64,000 bases of DNA from Conchocele bisecta (GCA_029237695.1 CM055265.1:42091331-42155330), one strand, 5' to 3'. Numbered from the stretch's first letter, positions 20,948-32,924 are shown. The notes: generated by a model not told the origin, from the letters alone. Numbers and translations: made by a program.

Positions 20948-21450
20948 TTATTAATTCGTTCCCACGAAATAACAATTCGTTCTCACGAAATAACAATTTG
21001 TTCCCTCAATTTAACAATTCGTTCCCATGAAATAAAAACTTGTTCCCACTGGAATGACTTGTTAATTTGAGAGTAATTAACAATTCGTTCCCTCAATTTA
21101 ACAATTCGTTCCCACGAAATAACAATTTGTTCCCACGAAATAACAATTCGTTCCCACGTTCCCACGAAATAACAATTTGTTCCCACAAAATAACAATTCG
21201 TTCCCACGGGAACGACTTGCTAATTCTTGGGAATGAATTGTTATATCGTGGGAACAAACTATTAATTCGAGGGAACAAATTGTTATGTCGTGGTAACGAA
21301 TTGTTAATTCGAGGGAACAAATTGTTAAATTGAGGGAACGAATTGTTCATTCGAGGGAACGAATCGTTATATCGTGGAAACGAATTGTTAATTCAAGGGA
21401 ACCCATTTTTAAATTGAGGGAACGAATTGTTATTTCGTGGGAACGAATTA
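20948..21450. repeat. Inverted tandem satellite
   Basis: About 250 bp of units like ATTCGTTCCCACGAAATAAC face about 240 bp of the complement (GTTATTTCGTGGGAACGAAT), turning at about 21213. Units alternate CACGAAATAA and CCTCAATTTA types. Open frames on both strands (NNLFPRNNNS-type) come from the repeat. Confidence 0.9.
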
Positions 21451-21499
21451 ATAAAAAAAAATCCATGTCCCTGTGGGGCTCTGTAGCATACATATAGTG

Positions 21500-21760
21500 G
21501 TCCGTTTTCTTGCTTTATAAATGCACTTGTATCACTATATCAGTGGCGAATTTTCATGAAAAATATTTACAGAAACTATGATATTTTCTATAAATGACAT
21601 TGACAGTTGACAAAATATTCATAGAAAATGCATAATTCTGTTCCGAAAATATTCGTCAACTTTCGACGTCATTTATGGAAAATATCGTAAATTTGTAAAT
21701 ATTTTTCACAAGACTTCAAACATCTTCTTAGGTACAAAATTACATGGCTCGTCTCATTAT
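21500..21760. repeat. Family P inverted repeat
   Basis: GAAAATATTTACAGAAACTA ... AAACATCTTCTTAGGTACAA; the arms contain GACGTCATTTATGG. Confidence 0.6.
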
Positions 21761-21889
21761 GAAGTGGAGAAAATCTTGCCAACAACCATCATATTCATTT
21801 AGTAGAAACGCAGATTTAAATAAATGACATCTACTAATTTTACTTGGGTCAATCTATATTTTCTGTCTCAGAAAATGAGGTTTTCCAAA

Positions 21890-22070
21890 ATCTGTGATAA
21901 CTTCTGTAGCTAATGTCAAAAAAGATTTTTTCCATTATCACATATTCATATTAAAAAAAGTTAACAAAAACTTCAGTGCAGATGCAGAATTTAATTCTGC
22001 ATCTGCACTGATGTTTTTGTTAACTTTTTTTAATACGAATATGTGATAATGGAAAAAATCTCAAACACTG
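21890..22070. mobile_element. Hairpin MITE before exon 10
   Basis: TTCCATTATCACATATTCAT ... GTGCAGATGCAGAATT faces its complement; ends about 30 bp before the exon 10 acceptor. Confidence 0.85.
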
Positions 22071-22098
22071 GCCAATTTCATTTTATTAATTTCCACAG

Positions 22099-22292
22099 AT
22101 TCTGCGGCAGGTGGGTCGGACGATTTTGCAAAAGGCTCAGCAGGTATAAAATACTCGTACACCATAGAGCTGCGGGATGAAGGGCGATACGGGTTCCTAT
22201 TGCCCACCAGCCAAATCCTGCCCACGGGCAAGGAAAACTGGGAAGGCATCAAGGCATTCGTAAATGAGATGACGAGTATAGAGGGATGGTAA
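22099..22292 (+). CDS. Carboxypeptidase exon 10: catalytic Glu and C terminus
   Basis: Acceptor TTTCCACAG. The first two bases complete Tyr248. It reads [40 protein letters not shown] and ends TSIEGW at TAA 22290-22292. [15 protein letters not shown] holds the catalytic Glu270 equivalent and GGSDDF the Asp255 equivalent. No extension past the normal M14A end. Possible ATTAAA poly(A) signals at 22359 and 22434. Confidence 0.97.
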
Positions 22293-22585
22293 TAGGACCG
22301 ATTGTTTATGGACTATTTCTGATATGTCATACGTTCATAATCATGTTTTAGACACGGTATTAAAATCTAGTGACCTAATTTAGATACTAAGACGTTTTAA
22401 TTACCGCATTTACTTTATTATTAGCAAACTCCAATTAAAGTAACACTTGTGCCACTTGGTGTTTAACGGCCTATCAACAGCCGAGGTCATTTCAAGCCGG
22501 ACCAACGGGTTCGATCCCACATTTAACCTGCTTCATTGGGGAAATCCCAAAATTATACCAGACTATTTACATTGAAACACGTACA

Positions 22586-22654
22586 CAGTGAAACCTCTCT
22601 AAGCCGGACACCCTGGGAGGTCCGCAGGGTGTCCGGTTTAGACAGGTTTCACTG
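22586..22654. mobile_element. Pogo/Tigger-like MITE
   Basis: CAGTGAAACCTCTCTAAGCC to GTCCGGTTTAGACAGGTTTC. Half copy at 23188-23214. Confidence 0.88.
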
Positions 22655-22854
22655 TAAATCAGGTATTTTATCATTCTGAGCCACAGTTGTGTGCTATGCG
22701 ATCACATACAGAGGTTATTACCGGATATAAATGACTGAGAAACTCATCAAAAATAATTTATCCCATCAACACTGTGCGTATGTGCCGTGAAACATTTTTG
22801 ATATCCAGTCAATACAATTTTTGCATTTTACAGCCATTTGAAGATGTTGACGGG

Positions 22855-23190
22855 ATAAATAGAATAGTAGGTTAGTGCCGTGAATGGGAAAAAATATCTG
22901 GCGCGGCACGGAAACGGGATGTGCTCGGCAGAGCCTCGCCCATCCCGTTTCCTGAGTCTTGCCAGATATTTTTTCCCATTCACGGCACTAACCTACTATT
23001 CTCTATCTATTTTCCTTATTTCTGAACCAAAGTATATGTTGTGACCACTCATTTGAACCGTCTCGGCGAGACGGTTCAAATGAGTGGTCACAACATATAC
23101 TTCTGATGAGAAATAAAGAAATTCTTGAGCCTTGCCGGATATGTTTTCCCATTCACGGCACTAACCTACTATTCTCTATATCACAGGTGT
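22855..23190. mobile_element. Foldback MITE with secondary hairpin
   Basis: AGTAGGTTAGTGCCGTGAAT faces its complement at about 22975-23000 and again at 23155-23175. Loop pairs GAAACGGGATG/CATCCCGTTTC. A GAACCGTCTC-family hairpin (23030-23108) sits inside. Confidence 0.85.
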
Positions 23191-23639
23191 CTGGTTTAGA
23201 GAGGTTCCACTGTATAGTTAGCCCTGAAATTAAAATAACATGACCTGGTGTCAGGTCCATACCACACCAAAGTCACCTGGCCCCTTCCCCTAAAATTAAT
23301 AGGATTAGGAATAATCGTATTACTCTTTAAGCAGGGCCGTAACAGCCAGATGATGAGATCCATGTCCCGATATGGGGTATCTTAGCAACAACAAACATCA
23401 CAAAATTGTCTGCCTCATCCTGGTTACGGTACTGCTTTAAGTATAACCAGATTCAACTCGCATATACAAGAATGCCAAAGACGTACCCAAGGGCCAAACC
23501 AGGTCTCCAGTCGAGATTCTGGTAAGGATGAACCCTGATCGTAAATTACCCATCGCATGCTGTCAACCAACCACCACTTTGCCGGTTTTGAATTTAACTA
23601 CATTGTATTAAAATTTTGAAATAATATTTTGACTTATGC

Positions 23640-24055
23640 TGTTTTAATTTTGATGACTTCCTGTTTAAAAGTTAAATCTTCTCACTTATGCCGATTCAAA
23701 GAACGTATTCTTTTATTTTGTCCTTATTATGTAACGGATTTTGATGAAATATGGCGCATCAAACACGTCTTGTTAAGCTGCATTTGGTGGTCTCTGTACT
23801 TGGGGCCCAAATTGTCGTCTTTGCGAAGAATCGATTTCTACTGACATGGAAATCGATTCTTCGTAAAAACGACATAAGTATGTGCCAAACTCCCGTGACC
23901 ACCAAATGCAGTTCATGAAGACGCATTTGCTGCGCAGTATTTCATCAAAATCCGTTGCCTATTAAGGAAAATATCAAATAATACTTACTGTGGGTGCGCT
24001 TTCAACACTTACCGCCATTGTTGTTGTTGTTGTAACCACGTGATCATGCACCTTG
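23640..24055. mobile_element. MITE family I, left end decayed
   Basis: TTGCGAAGAATCGATTTC faces its complement; right TIR ACCACGTGATCATGCACCTT. Confidence 0.8.
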
Positions 24056-24387
24056 AACTAGCCATAATTATTATTATGAACATCAATCAACACATCTCAC
24101 ATTGGAGCTACGGTATATATAGATTGGGCTACCAATCAGGACAATACATATTATGTATATATATTTATTTCTGAAAATAGAAGTGACATTGTATGTAATA
24201 AAAGTATATTAATGTCAGGGACATACAGATATAAAAATATCCAACAGACTTGAAGATATTGACCCAATAAATAAATAAGTAATCCTTACAATGCTGAAAT
24301 AAACTTTCACTTTCTTTTTATCAAAACTATTCTTTGACGACACTGGCCAACCATGTTTTTTATTTGAGACTGAGGATACAATATAAA

Positions 24388-24768
24388 CAAGGGCATCGTT
24401 ATCACTAAGCTAATCCCCTCGCTGCAAGCCTTGATAATGAACATAAGTGTGAAATGTGAACATATGTCCTCAGTGACCTTGGGCGCTCAGATGTGGGTCG
24501 TATGCAAAACACAGAACCATCAAGACACACAATGTGGCCAAATATTATCATAATCGGTGAAGCTGTTAATAAGTTATTGACAATGTTGATAGGTGTTACT
24601 AACATACAGTGGGGTCAGCGTGTAAGTGCACACACGAAAGAACACGACAGGTTGGAACCAACCTGTCGTGTTCGTTCGTGTGTGCACTTACACGCTGACC
24701 CCACTGTACGCACATATGTACGTACATTGACTAATGCTATATCCCCCTAGCCTATCAGCGAGGGGATA
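24388..24768. mobile_element. Helentron-like short element with CCCCTCGCTG inverted pair
   Basis: Begins CAAGGGCATCG; subterminal CCCCTCGCTG faces CAGCGAGGGG near the other end. Related pieces at 45605-45741 plus 48580-48650, and 56350-56645. Split by the MITE 24607-24706. Helentron assignment is inference from architecture. Confidence 0.6.
24607..24706. mobile_element. Near-perfect 100-bp palindromic MITE, TA target
   Basis: CAGTGGGGTCAGCGTGTAAG ... arms of about 49 bp with a single mismatch, TA on both sides (24605-24606, 24707-24708). Confidence 0.92.
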
Positions 24769-25664
24769 ACAAATACAGAGTAAAATTTACGTTTTCCATA
24801 TTCTAAGGGTAAATGCATAAATACAAATATTCTATAGAGAAGATGTGGGATCACATGATTTAAGATTAGGCAATACAAAGTTCTTTCTCTGTTAAGTGTA
24901 TGCGTGCAGGAAGGTTTTTAGAGTGGTTCTGTGAAAAAACAAACTCTGTATGCTATTTGACATTATTTACTGGCGAAGTAATATGAAAACTGATTGGAGA
25001 CATGTGCATGTTTTATATCCGTTCATGAATTTACACTTAATAAGTTTAATTAGACTATGTTCTCATTTTTTGGTGGCGGAAATTTCAATTTATGCTAAAA
25101 TATCCTAAACCCTTTGCAGAAGCAATGGGGTTGAGGAAGTTTTTAACATAAATTTACATTCGTTTTTTTTTTTAGATCTTGTTTGTTTTTACCGGATACG
25201 TAGGTAGGTTTCGGCCATCCGGGTGGATGCTTAACAGAGACAAATAATGGCATGGCCTTACTGTGATGTAATGTTTACTGAATAAAACAGGCTTTTAGAG
25301 TGTACAACATAATGTATTAAAAAACGTAATAAACTAGTATGTCAAAATTATGTCAATTCGACAGATTCAGAGATGAATTGTAAGTGATAAATATTGTTTC
25401 AATGTATGATTATATGCTTTTTTGTTTCAAAAAAGAAAATTTTATATTATCAACATCCGTCCACCATCTGTTTGTTACAAAGAGTTTAGAGAAAATCTAC
25501 TGTAAAAATAATACTATATATTACGTCACATGGTTACAAAACCAAGTGATCCCATATCCTGACAAGAGACAGCAAGATAATATTAACCAAATACATGCAG
25601 AACACATCTCTAGGGGTATAGCAATTTTAAATGATTTTTTTACAAATTGTTCTCATCTCTCGTC
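24769..25664. other. Low-complexity AT-rich stretch, nothing recognised
   Basis: No gene or known repeat is apparent. A 120-codon open frame at 25384-25746 has biased composition, no family resemblance, and ends in a hairpin repeat. Confidence 0.5.
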
Positions 25665-25742
25665 CAAAATATATGTTGTGACCACTCATTTGAACCGTCT
25701 CAAAGAGACGGTTCAAATGGTGGTCACAACATATATTTTTGA
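25665..25742. repeat. Hairpin repeat, GAACCGTCTC family
   Basis: ATATATGTTGTGACCACTCA-TTTGAACCGTCTC and its near-perfect complement. Confidence 0.85.
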
Positions 25743-25994
25743 GTAAGAATTGTTTTTTTTTAATTTGAAGATAATTATCAGTATGCTCAGCAAGTAAAGA
25801 GTTCCAGAAAAAATTGAATGAGGCACTTTTTGAAAAACCCCACTACCCATGTAATGAACTTTTTAATGACAATTTCATTTTTTCAACCGCACCACCCTGA
25901 AAATTAGATGGCCGCAGCCCGCATGTCACGCCCATCGAGGCTGTTGTAGTATACCGGAAAACTTTAACCAAAACACTTTAACCTAAAATATTAG

Positions 25995-27593
25995 CAAGAG
26001 GGCCATGATGGCCCTAATTCGCTCACCTGACTCCATGAACACCAGAGGAGAATGTGACATTGAGTTCATGTGTTCTAAAAAAATTGTGCTATTTTTTAGA
26101 TGGCGGTCATCTTGGATTAAGCGATGACTCTCATTTTACAAAATCTGAAAATGCTTCACCCAGCATCGGCCATGTGGTTCCTGAGAAAAAGACGTTAAAA
26201 ATCTTGAATCAATGGACCTTTTGGTGGCCATCATGGATGACATAATCATCCGATTCCGAAAAATATTGCACCAGAGTGATCGCCTCTTTGATACCTTCAA
26301 TTTGATATATGACATGACCATATTCAGTAAAAAATTTGACCCCAATTTGACCCCACTGGCCACGCCCATTTTTGACACCGGGGTCACCATTTTAACAACT
26401 TTCAAAGAGCAATGTACATCGATCATTCCTACCAAGTTTCGTCGAAATCCAGCTAGTGGTTCATGAGAAGAAGATTTTTTAAGAATTTATGCTATTTTTA
26501 GACGGCGATCATCTTGGATTAGCGATGACCTCCATTTTAACAAATCTGAAAAGGCTTCACCCATGGACCATAACTTTTAAGTTTGGCTACCATGGGCCAA
26601 GCGGTTCATGTGAAGAAGAATTTTGAAATCTCTAATAAAAGAACGACCTTTTGACCTTTCGGCGGCCATCTTGGATGACATAACAATCCGATTTGGACAG
26701 AAAATGTACCAGAGTGATCACCTCATTGATACCTTCGATTTGATATATGACATGACCATATTCGGTCAAAAATAAAATTTGACCGCACGGGCCACGCCCA
26801 TTTTTGACCCCGGGGTCACCATTTTAACAACTTTCAAAGAGCAATGTACATCGATCATTCCTACCAAGTTTTGTCGAAATCCGGCAAGCGGTTCATGAGA
26901 AGAAGATTTTTTAAGAATTTATGCTATTTTTAGACGGCGGCCATCTTGGATTAGCGATGACCTCCATTTTAACAAATCTGAAAAGGCTTCACCCATGGAC
27001 CATAACTTTTAAGTCTGGCTACCATGGGCCAAGCGGTTCATGTGAAGAAGAATTTTGAAATCTCTAATAAAAGAACGACCTTTTGACCTTTCGGCGGCCA
27101 TCTTGGATGACATAACAATCCGATTTCGACAAAAAATGCACCAGAGTGATCGCCTCATTGATACCTTCAATTTGATATATGAAATGACCATATTCAGTCA
27201 AAAATAAAATTTGACCTCAATTTGACCCCACGGGCCACGCCCATTTTTGACCCCAGGGTCACCATTTTAACAACATTGAAAGAGCAATGTACATCAATCA
27301 TTCCTACCAAGTTTTGTCGAAATCCGGTTGGCGGTTCTTGAGAAGAAGATTTTTTAAGAATTTGTGTTATTTTTAGACGGCGGCCATCTTGGATTACGTA
27401 ATAACGTCATTTTAACAATTTTGTAATCCCCTACCTAAGGACCATGACCATGAAGTTTGGTGACCATAGGCCCAATGGTTACCGAGGAGAAGACGTTTGA
27501 AAATGTTCACGGACGACGACGACGACGGACGACGACGGACGACGGACACATTGCGGTAACAATAGCTCACATGAGCTTCGCTCAGGTGAGCTA
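25995..27593. mobile_element. Helentron-like element with four ~430-bp tandem units
   Basis: Starts CAAGAGGGCCATGATGGCCC (hairpin) then GCTCACCTGA; ends TCAGGTGAGCT. Units restart at about 26088, 26490, 26922 and 27366 (CTATTTTTAGACGGCGGCCA, CATCTTGGATTAGCGATGAC). A GAC-rich microsatellite (27505-27545) precedes the end. Confidence 0.75.
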
Positions 27594-27779
27594 ACAAAAA
27601 ACTTTAACCAACAAGAAAATGTGGCATGTCGGCACACGATATGCCCCTGGTGGCAGATTGGAGAAACTGTGGCAAAGTTAATTAACGAAAAATGATAAGT
27701 ATTCATAAGCACAGTTGCGAAGATCAAATGGTGATGGTCATATTAAGGGCAGCATGAGTGTGTGACATTTGTGCACAGT

Positions 27780-28180
27780 ATGATGTATTGAAATATTAAA
27801 GTAATCCTTCAATGGGTATAGAAGATATGACAGAATTGAGAAACTCCGGCAAACTTCTTAATGTGTTAAAAGTTGTGACGGTCAAAGGGTCAAGGTCATA
27901 TTACGTGTATTGAAATATTAAAGTAATCCATCAAGGGATATAGAAGTTATGACGGCATTAAGAAACTCAGACGAACTTATAAAGTGTGAAAAAGTTCAAA
28001 GTTGTCACGGTCAAGGTCATATTAAGGGCAGCATGGATGTGTGGCATTTGTCCACAAGTATGATGTATTAAACTATTACAGTAATCCTTCAATGAATATA
28101 GAAGTTATGACAGAATTGAGAAACTCCGGCAAACTTCTTAATGTGGAAAAAGTTCAAAGTTGTGAAGGTCAAAAGGTCAT
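27780..28180. repeat. Tandem repeat, about 130-150 bp, three units
   Basis: AGTAATCCTTCAATGGGTAT, GAGAAACTCCGGCAAACTTC and TCAAGGTCATATTA recur. Confidence 0.85.
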
Positions 28181-28480
28181 GGAGGCCGAACCGGAGACCT
28201 GGTTTGACCCTCAGGTACGTCTTTGGCATTCTTGTATGTGTGAGTTGAATCTGGTTATACCCCTTATAAGAGTAATCCTACCCGTACCGGTATTACTTTT
28301 AGGGGAAGGGGCCAAGTGACTTTGGTATGGTTATTCTAATTTCAGGGCTGAATATATATTTATTTAAATGCAAATATTCCATTCTAATTCTGGGAGTTTC
28401 CCCCCAATGCAGCAGGTTTTAAATAGGGCAACGAATCCCGTTGGCCCAGCCTTAAATGACCTTAAATAACCGTAGCTGTT
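28180..28480 (-). mobile_element. SINE-G fragment
   Basis: GAGACCTGGTTTGACCCTCA, GAGTTGAATCTGGTTATACC, then TTCAGGGCTGAATAT. Confidence 0.75.
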
Positions 28481-28484
28481 GATT

Positions 28485-28870
28485 TGTTTGTTTGTTGGGG
28501 TTTAACGGCCTATCAACAGCTAAGGTAGGTCATTTAAGGCCGGGTCAATGGGTTTAGTACTAAATCCCATATATTACCTGTACACATACATGTACATGTT
28601 CAAGTACATGTACAAATGGGGGAAAATCCCAAAATCAGAACTGAATAATACACCAGAATCACTTGGCCCCCTCCAAAAAACAGTAGAATCAGTAATAATC
28701 TTACTACTTTTATAATGGGCAATAACACAATTCAACTTCCAGGTAACAAAAGAGCCAAATATATAAACGTAGCCGAGAGCCAAACCAGGCAAATCATGAT
28801 TCCTATAAGGAGGAACCCCTACCGTTAATTTACGCCTTCACGTTCACCCGAACAACCACCCACATAGCGG
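28485..28870 (+). mobile_element. SINE-G2, complete
   Basis: GGGGTTTAACGGCCTATCAA to ATTCCTATAAGGAGGAACCC and ACGTTCACCCGAACAACCAC. A reference for the interrupted copy at 56920-59055. Confidence 0.8.
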
Positions 28871-28884
28871 TTGATAGGCAGTTA

Positions 28885-29355
28885 AGTGAGTGAGTGAGTG
28901 AATAGGGTTTAACGTCCGCTTTTCTGACATAGAGGTACAAGCCTCAGGGAGTCTACACGCAGACGGGTCAACGGGGTCGAGTCCCGTATCCACCTGTCCG
29001 AGGGGGGTAAATCCCAACTTCAGAACTCAATATTTACAATCAAAATATATATTCAGTCCTGAAATTAGAACAACCTGATCTGGTGCCAGGCCCTCGCCAC
29101 ACCAGCATCATTTATCCCATCCCCTAAAAGTAATAGGATTAGCGCTAATCTTACTTTTATATATGGGGCATAGCCCAACTCAACTCTCACATACAAGAAA
29201 GCCAAAAATGTACATGAGGGCCAAATCCGGTATAGTGGGTTCCGGAAAGTATGAACACAATCGTTAAGCCAGTTTAGTCGCCTTTTACGACAAGCAATGG
29301 CTACTGCAGCACTATTCTCAGGATCAGTTGATCCCGCCCCGGTGCCTTTAAACAC
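28885..29355 (+). mobile_element. Mollusc-type SINE S with GTCGCCTTTTACGACAAGCA core
   Basis: GTGAGTGAGTGAGTGAATAG start and GTCGCCTTTTACGACAAGCA near the 3' end. Second copy 61794-62268 has a clear target duplication. Followed by a poly-C run. Confidence 0.8.
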
Positions 29356-29373
29356 ATATAAATCAAATCCACG

Positions 29374-29388
29374 CCCCCCCCCCCCCCC

Positions 29389-29426
<38 letters not shown>
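29374..29426. repeat. Poly-C tract
   Basis: About 53 bases, all C except one A at 29389. Length may be unreliable in the assembly. Confidence 0.9.
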
Positions 29427-29707
29427 TAGATACAATCAATTCTGGAATCGATCTAAGATAATACCCATGCACGAGGAACATCTGTAGACAGACTGGGACA
29501 TGTGACATCACAATGCTGATATTGACAGAACTATTGCAAATTTCATAATACATGTACATGTATATGGCCGTGATCTCGACAACCATTGTAAATAAAAATC
29601 GGCCTATACACCAGTGCAGTCTGATCAGGGTCCGCATGGTTCACCTTTCATGCTTCTAAATAGGAAAGCAGTAACACTGATGGATGTACCCCTCAAAAAA
29701 ACTTTAA

Positions 29708-29913
29708 CCCTTACACTGCTGAATTAAATGTTGTCGTCTGCCGTTTATTTTAAATTTTCGATTTTTCTCATAAAAAACATGGTTTGACAGCATTTTAGAA
29801 TCATTTCCAACGGAAATGATTCTAAAGTGCTGTCAAACCATGTTTTTATCGAGAAAGAGGGCAAAATATAAAGCAACAGCAGACGACAATTTTTGTGCTC
29901 AGCAGTCTAAGGT
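29708..29913. mobile_element. TTAA-flanked MITE family K
   Basis: TTAA at both sides; CCCTTACACTGCTGAATTAA start, TTTAGAATCATTTCCAACGG hairpin, CAGCAGTCTAAGG end. Confidence 0.85.
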
Positions 29914-29954
29914 TTAATGTAAACTTCCAAGTGATTTGACCTTGACCACGAGGG

Positions 29955-30180
29955 CCACACCCTAGTGAAAATGTGACTGAGATTTCACTGAAATCCCAGT
30001 GAAATTCACTGAGATTATCATATCCCGGTGTTATTTCCAAATCTCAGTGAAATTCGATGAAATCTCACTGAATTTCAGTGAAATCACAGTGAATTCCCGG
30101 TTCAGCTTCCAAGTGAAATTTCACTGAGAATCTCAGTGAAATTTCACTTAGAATCTCAGCGAGATTTCAATGAAATAATG
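29955..30180. repeat. CAGTGAAATTTCACTGAGAT satellite
   Basis: Irregular ~20-30 bp units built on (C)AGTGAAAT(C/T)(C/T)CA. Poly-A at 30208-30240 follows. A similar satellite abuts the gap at 33527. Confidence 0.85.
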
Positions 30181-30203
30181 ATCATTTCCCGATCCCAAAC
30201 TCG

Positions 30204-30244
<41 letters not shown>

Positions 30245-30249
30245 TTTTT

Positions 30250-31713
30250 GCTGTCCAAATATTGAGGGGGCGGTCGCCACTTGTCCCGGACAAGTGACTT
30301 GACAAAAGTGACTTGTCCTGGAAATTATAATTTACGTATACATATTCCGGGGAGTCCACTAATTTGACCGTCTCGAAGATGAAATCACGTCTATATTTAC
30401 AATATTTAATGTCTATCAGTATGTTCGCGGAACGGTAAATAATAAACTTTTTGAAATTTCAGGTTTTTTTTGTTGGTAACAGCTGTTAATTCGCTAATTA
30501 CACTGCAGCTCCATTTATAACGCGATCGCGTATAGCGTATAGCGCGATCTCCATTATAACGCGGGTATCTCGTGGATCACAAACAAATATTAAAAAAAAA
30601 AATAAAGAAAAAGGAAAAAAAATCAAATAAATCAAAAAAAATCGTCGGACGTCGTAGTCATCGTGTATTTGTTGATTCGTGATTTCTGTAAGTTTATTCA
30701 AACAACGACATTCAAAGTACATGAAATAATTATTATTAGTATGTTAGCAAATGTAATACCTTTAATCAGGTAATCATGTTAATATGCATACAGTGCAGTA
30801 TCCGTGCCAGGGGATATATGAATTCCAAATCCAGATGCGATTACACCCGACACATATTACACAGACGAGATTTGTGTGATGCTTTGTGCAAAAAAATCGA
30901 TACACCAGCTGTGTGTACAGGTGTTTATTGTACGACCTCATTCAGCACGAGGCTGTAAACTGTGTGACCTTTAGGCTATGTTTTGAAATGTTACTGATTG
31001 GTCAACACGTCTTTTGATGTCCCACAGACGTCGCGAACGTGCGACTTTCATCATCGCATCACGGGGCAATCATGCAGTAACCCATTTCATGCTGAGGATA
31101 CACTTATGTTTGCGGAGACAAATATTTCCTTCTATGAACTCAGAAGTATATGCCGCGACCACCATTTATTCCGTCTCGTCGAGACGGTTCAAATGAGTGG
31201 TCACATCGAATACTTTCATTGAGAAATAACAAAAATAAATTTATTTTTTTTTAATAATTTCATACCCGTAAATGTGTATTCCGAAAGGTCTATCGCCATA
31301 TTTCGCCGATATCGATTTCCAAAATATTTTCCGTAAATGGTGTTGACAAGTTGACACAAACTTCAGAGTTCATGCGGAATTGTCGATGGGATTATGCTTT
31401 CAAATTCGAATAAATTAATCTAATCAGGGTCACAGCTAGTATATCACTTTTCTTGCTATATACACAGTATAGCAGCTTCTGTGTAAGTGTGTATCGCCAC
31501 AGGGAAGCCGACACACGCCCTAGGCGTTATCGATCGATGAAATGTTACAATTTAGGATTAGTCTAGTGAAGAAAACAGGCTTGTGGCGGGACGTTTCAAC
31601 GGAAAATAGTGACTTGCCCGGGACTAACTTTCAGCATAGAGCCACTTGCCCGAGACCAAAACCGACTTGTCCCGGGCGTGCCGATTTGTACAGCCCTGCT
31701 GCTGCCCACGTTC
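30250..31713. mobile_element. Decayed hAT-like element
   Basis: Right end CCGATTTGTACAGCCCTG (complement begins CAGGGCTGTACAAAT) is typical of hAT tips. Subterminal ACTTGTCCCGG-type repeats occur at 30276-30330 and, inverted, at 31610-31680. Left tip is poor. A GAACCGTCTC hairpin is nested at 31150-31215. Confidence 0.5.
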
Positions 31714-31939
31714 CGAAGCCACTGTATTATAATTATGTGTCATAAATATTGTTTTATCATGTATTAACTTAATTGGATAATTAACTGGGGATTAACCAAC
31801 TCGATCCCACTGATAAAAATGTGCAATGTCTGCGAGTGCTTTGGTACTAGCTACCGGCTTAGAAATGATTTGCGGGCTGTTTATATCTCATGAGATGGAT
31901 TTTGATTGACAGAAAATTGAATGACGTACACCGAGACAT

Positions 31940-32284
31940 TTGCATATTAATTAACATAGGACTTGCCTACGCGACGTAAATAATCCCAAAAAGTTAACGG
32001 CCTCGTCGCCCATCAAATCATTAAATTAATACCATATTATGCATATATTTATGAAAATTACAAAGAAATATCTTTTATTTGATACGAAATTTGTGTTTCG
32101 GAACCTAATATTGAACTTCGCATTCAATTTTTCAAATGTACCCTTCCGCGCAAATTCTGTCCACTCGCACGCGGGCGCCATTTTGGAAAATCAAAATCCT
32201 ATTCGCGGTATACCTGGTTGAGAAAATCTACCAACAGTTCGATCTACAAAGCGTTGATTGTTCCAGACATGTTGTAAATTTAAG
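31940..32284 (+). promoter_or_regulatory. Possible promoter and non-coding first exon
   Basis: GCGCCATTTTGG (32175-32186) is a reverse YY1-type motif common at housekeeping start sites, in a local CpG-richer patch. A strong donor AAG|GTAAGT follows at 32284/32285. No transcript evidence; could be chance. Confidence 0.35.
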
Positions 32285-32924
32285 GTAAGTATCTTAACTG
32301 TAGTTTATTGATGTTTTCTGTCACAAATATGATGTTTAAAAATTTAAAACGGTTTAAATTATCATTAAATTGCATCCAAAGGCCTCCGAAAAAGGCCGAT
32401 GATTGCAACTTTCTGCTTCGACGAAAAGTGCGAAAGTTTTGTTTCACGATTTACGTACGAAATCGATATATTCTGATGGAATCCTTTGATGTCGAGAACT
32501 AATAATGTTTATTACATTATTAATTATTTATTTCAATCTGATTTGGCTAACTCTATTGTAAAAAAACGTAAACAAAATCCGTAAATATCTTGGAGAATTT
32601 CCGCGATTTCGTACCTACGTAGTTTCGGTCCTTTTGCAACTTTTTCCAATCGATGTTACCGGAACGCGAATTTCGTGATATTTCAGTTGGGTATTAACTA
32701 AATATGCATAATTTATGCACATCGAAGTTCACAAATGGGTATTTTAAGTGAATTTAAAGTTTACTTTACTATTCTTCTAAAATATTGACATAAATCATTA
32801 AATGTTGTTTTGAAACATGTATTTTATTTTTGAAAGCAAACTGTTTTATTTTGGAGGCAATGAAACATTGTCATAGGTAACAAAAAATAACTTGCAATTA
32901 TATATCCTCATTTGTAGCTGTGAA

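Larger units (their letters stand above)
806..22292 (+). other. Gene span: secreted M14A zinc procarboxypeptidase (A/B type)
   Basis: Ten coding exon positions join in frame into about 417 residues from mid-prodomain to the stop. M14A enzymes are made as secreted zymogens; a protease removes the prodomain and the mature enzyme cleaves C-terminal residues. Zn ligands are His and Glu of HAREW (exon 5) and His of LHSYGQ (exon 8). Arg127, Asn144/Arg145, Tyr198, Tyr248 and Glu270 equivalents are present, as is the usual Cys138/Cys161 pair (TCVGVD, NPCND). The 255-equivalent is Asp (GGSDDF), as in basic-residue-preferring CPB, but invertebrate A-type enzymes can share this string, so specificity is open. 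The signal-peptide exon is not in the window. Exons are GC-rich against AT-rich introns full of MITEs. Confidence 0.95.
22455..23580 (+). mobile_element. SINE-G with nested MITEs
   Basis: Left part GGTGTTTAACGGCCTATCAA (22455-22580) and right part (23216-23580, TGACCTGGTGTCAGGTCCAT to CCATCGCATGCTG) are separated by a pogo/Tigger MITE and hairpin elements. Confidence 0.7.

Noticed and set aside
20983..21350. Asn-Ser-Phe-Pro-Arg repeat proteins on both strands
   Set aside because: Direct translation of the inverted satellite in all orientations.
25384..25746. 120-codon plus-strand frame
   Set aside because: No family resemblance, AT-driven composition, and it ends inside a hairpin repeat.
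29065..29637. 190-codon minus-strand frame with a poly-Gly run
   Set aside because: It reads through SINE S and the poly-C tract; no conserved domain.
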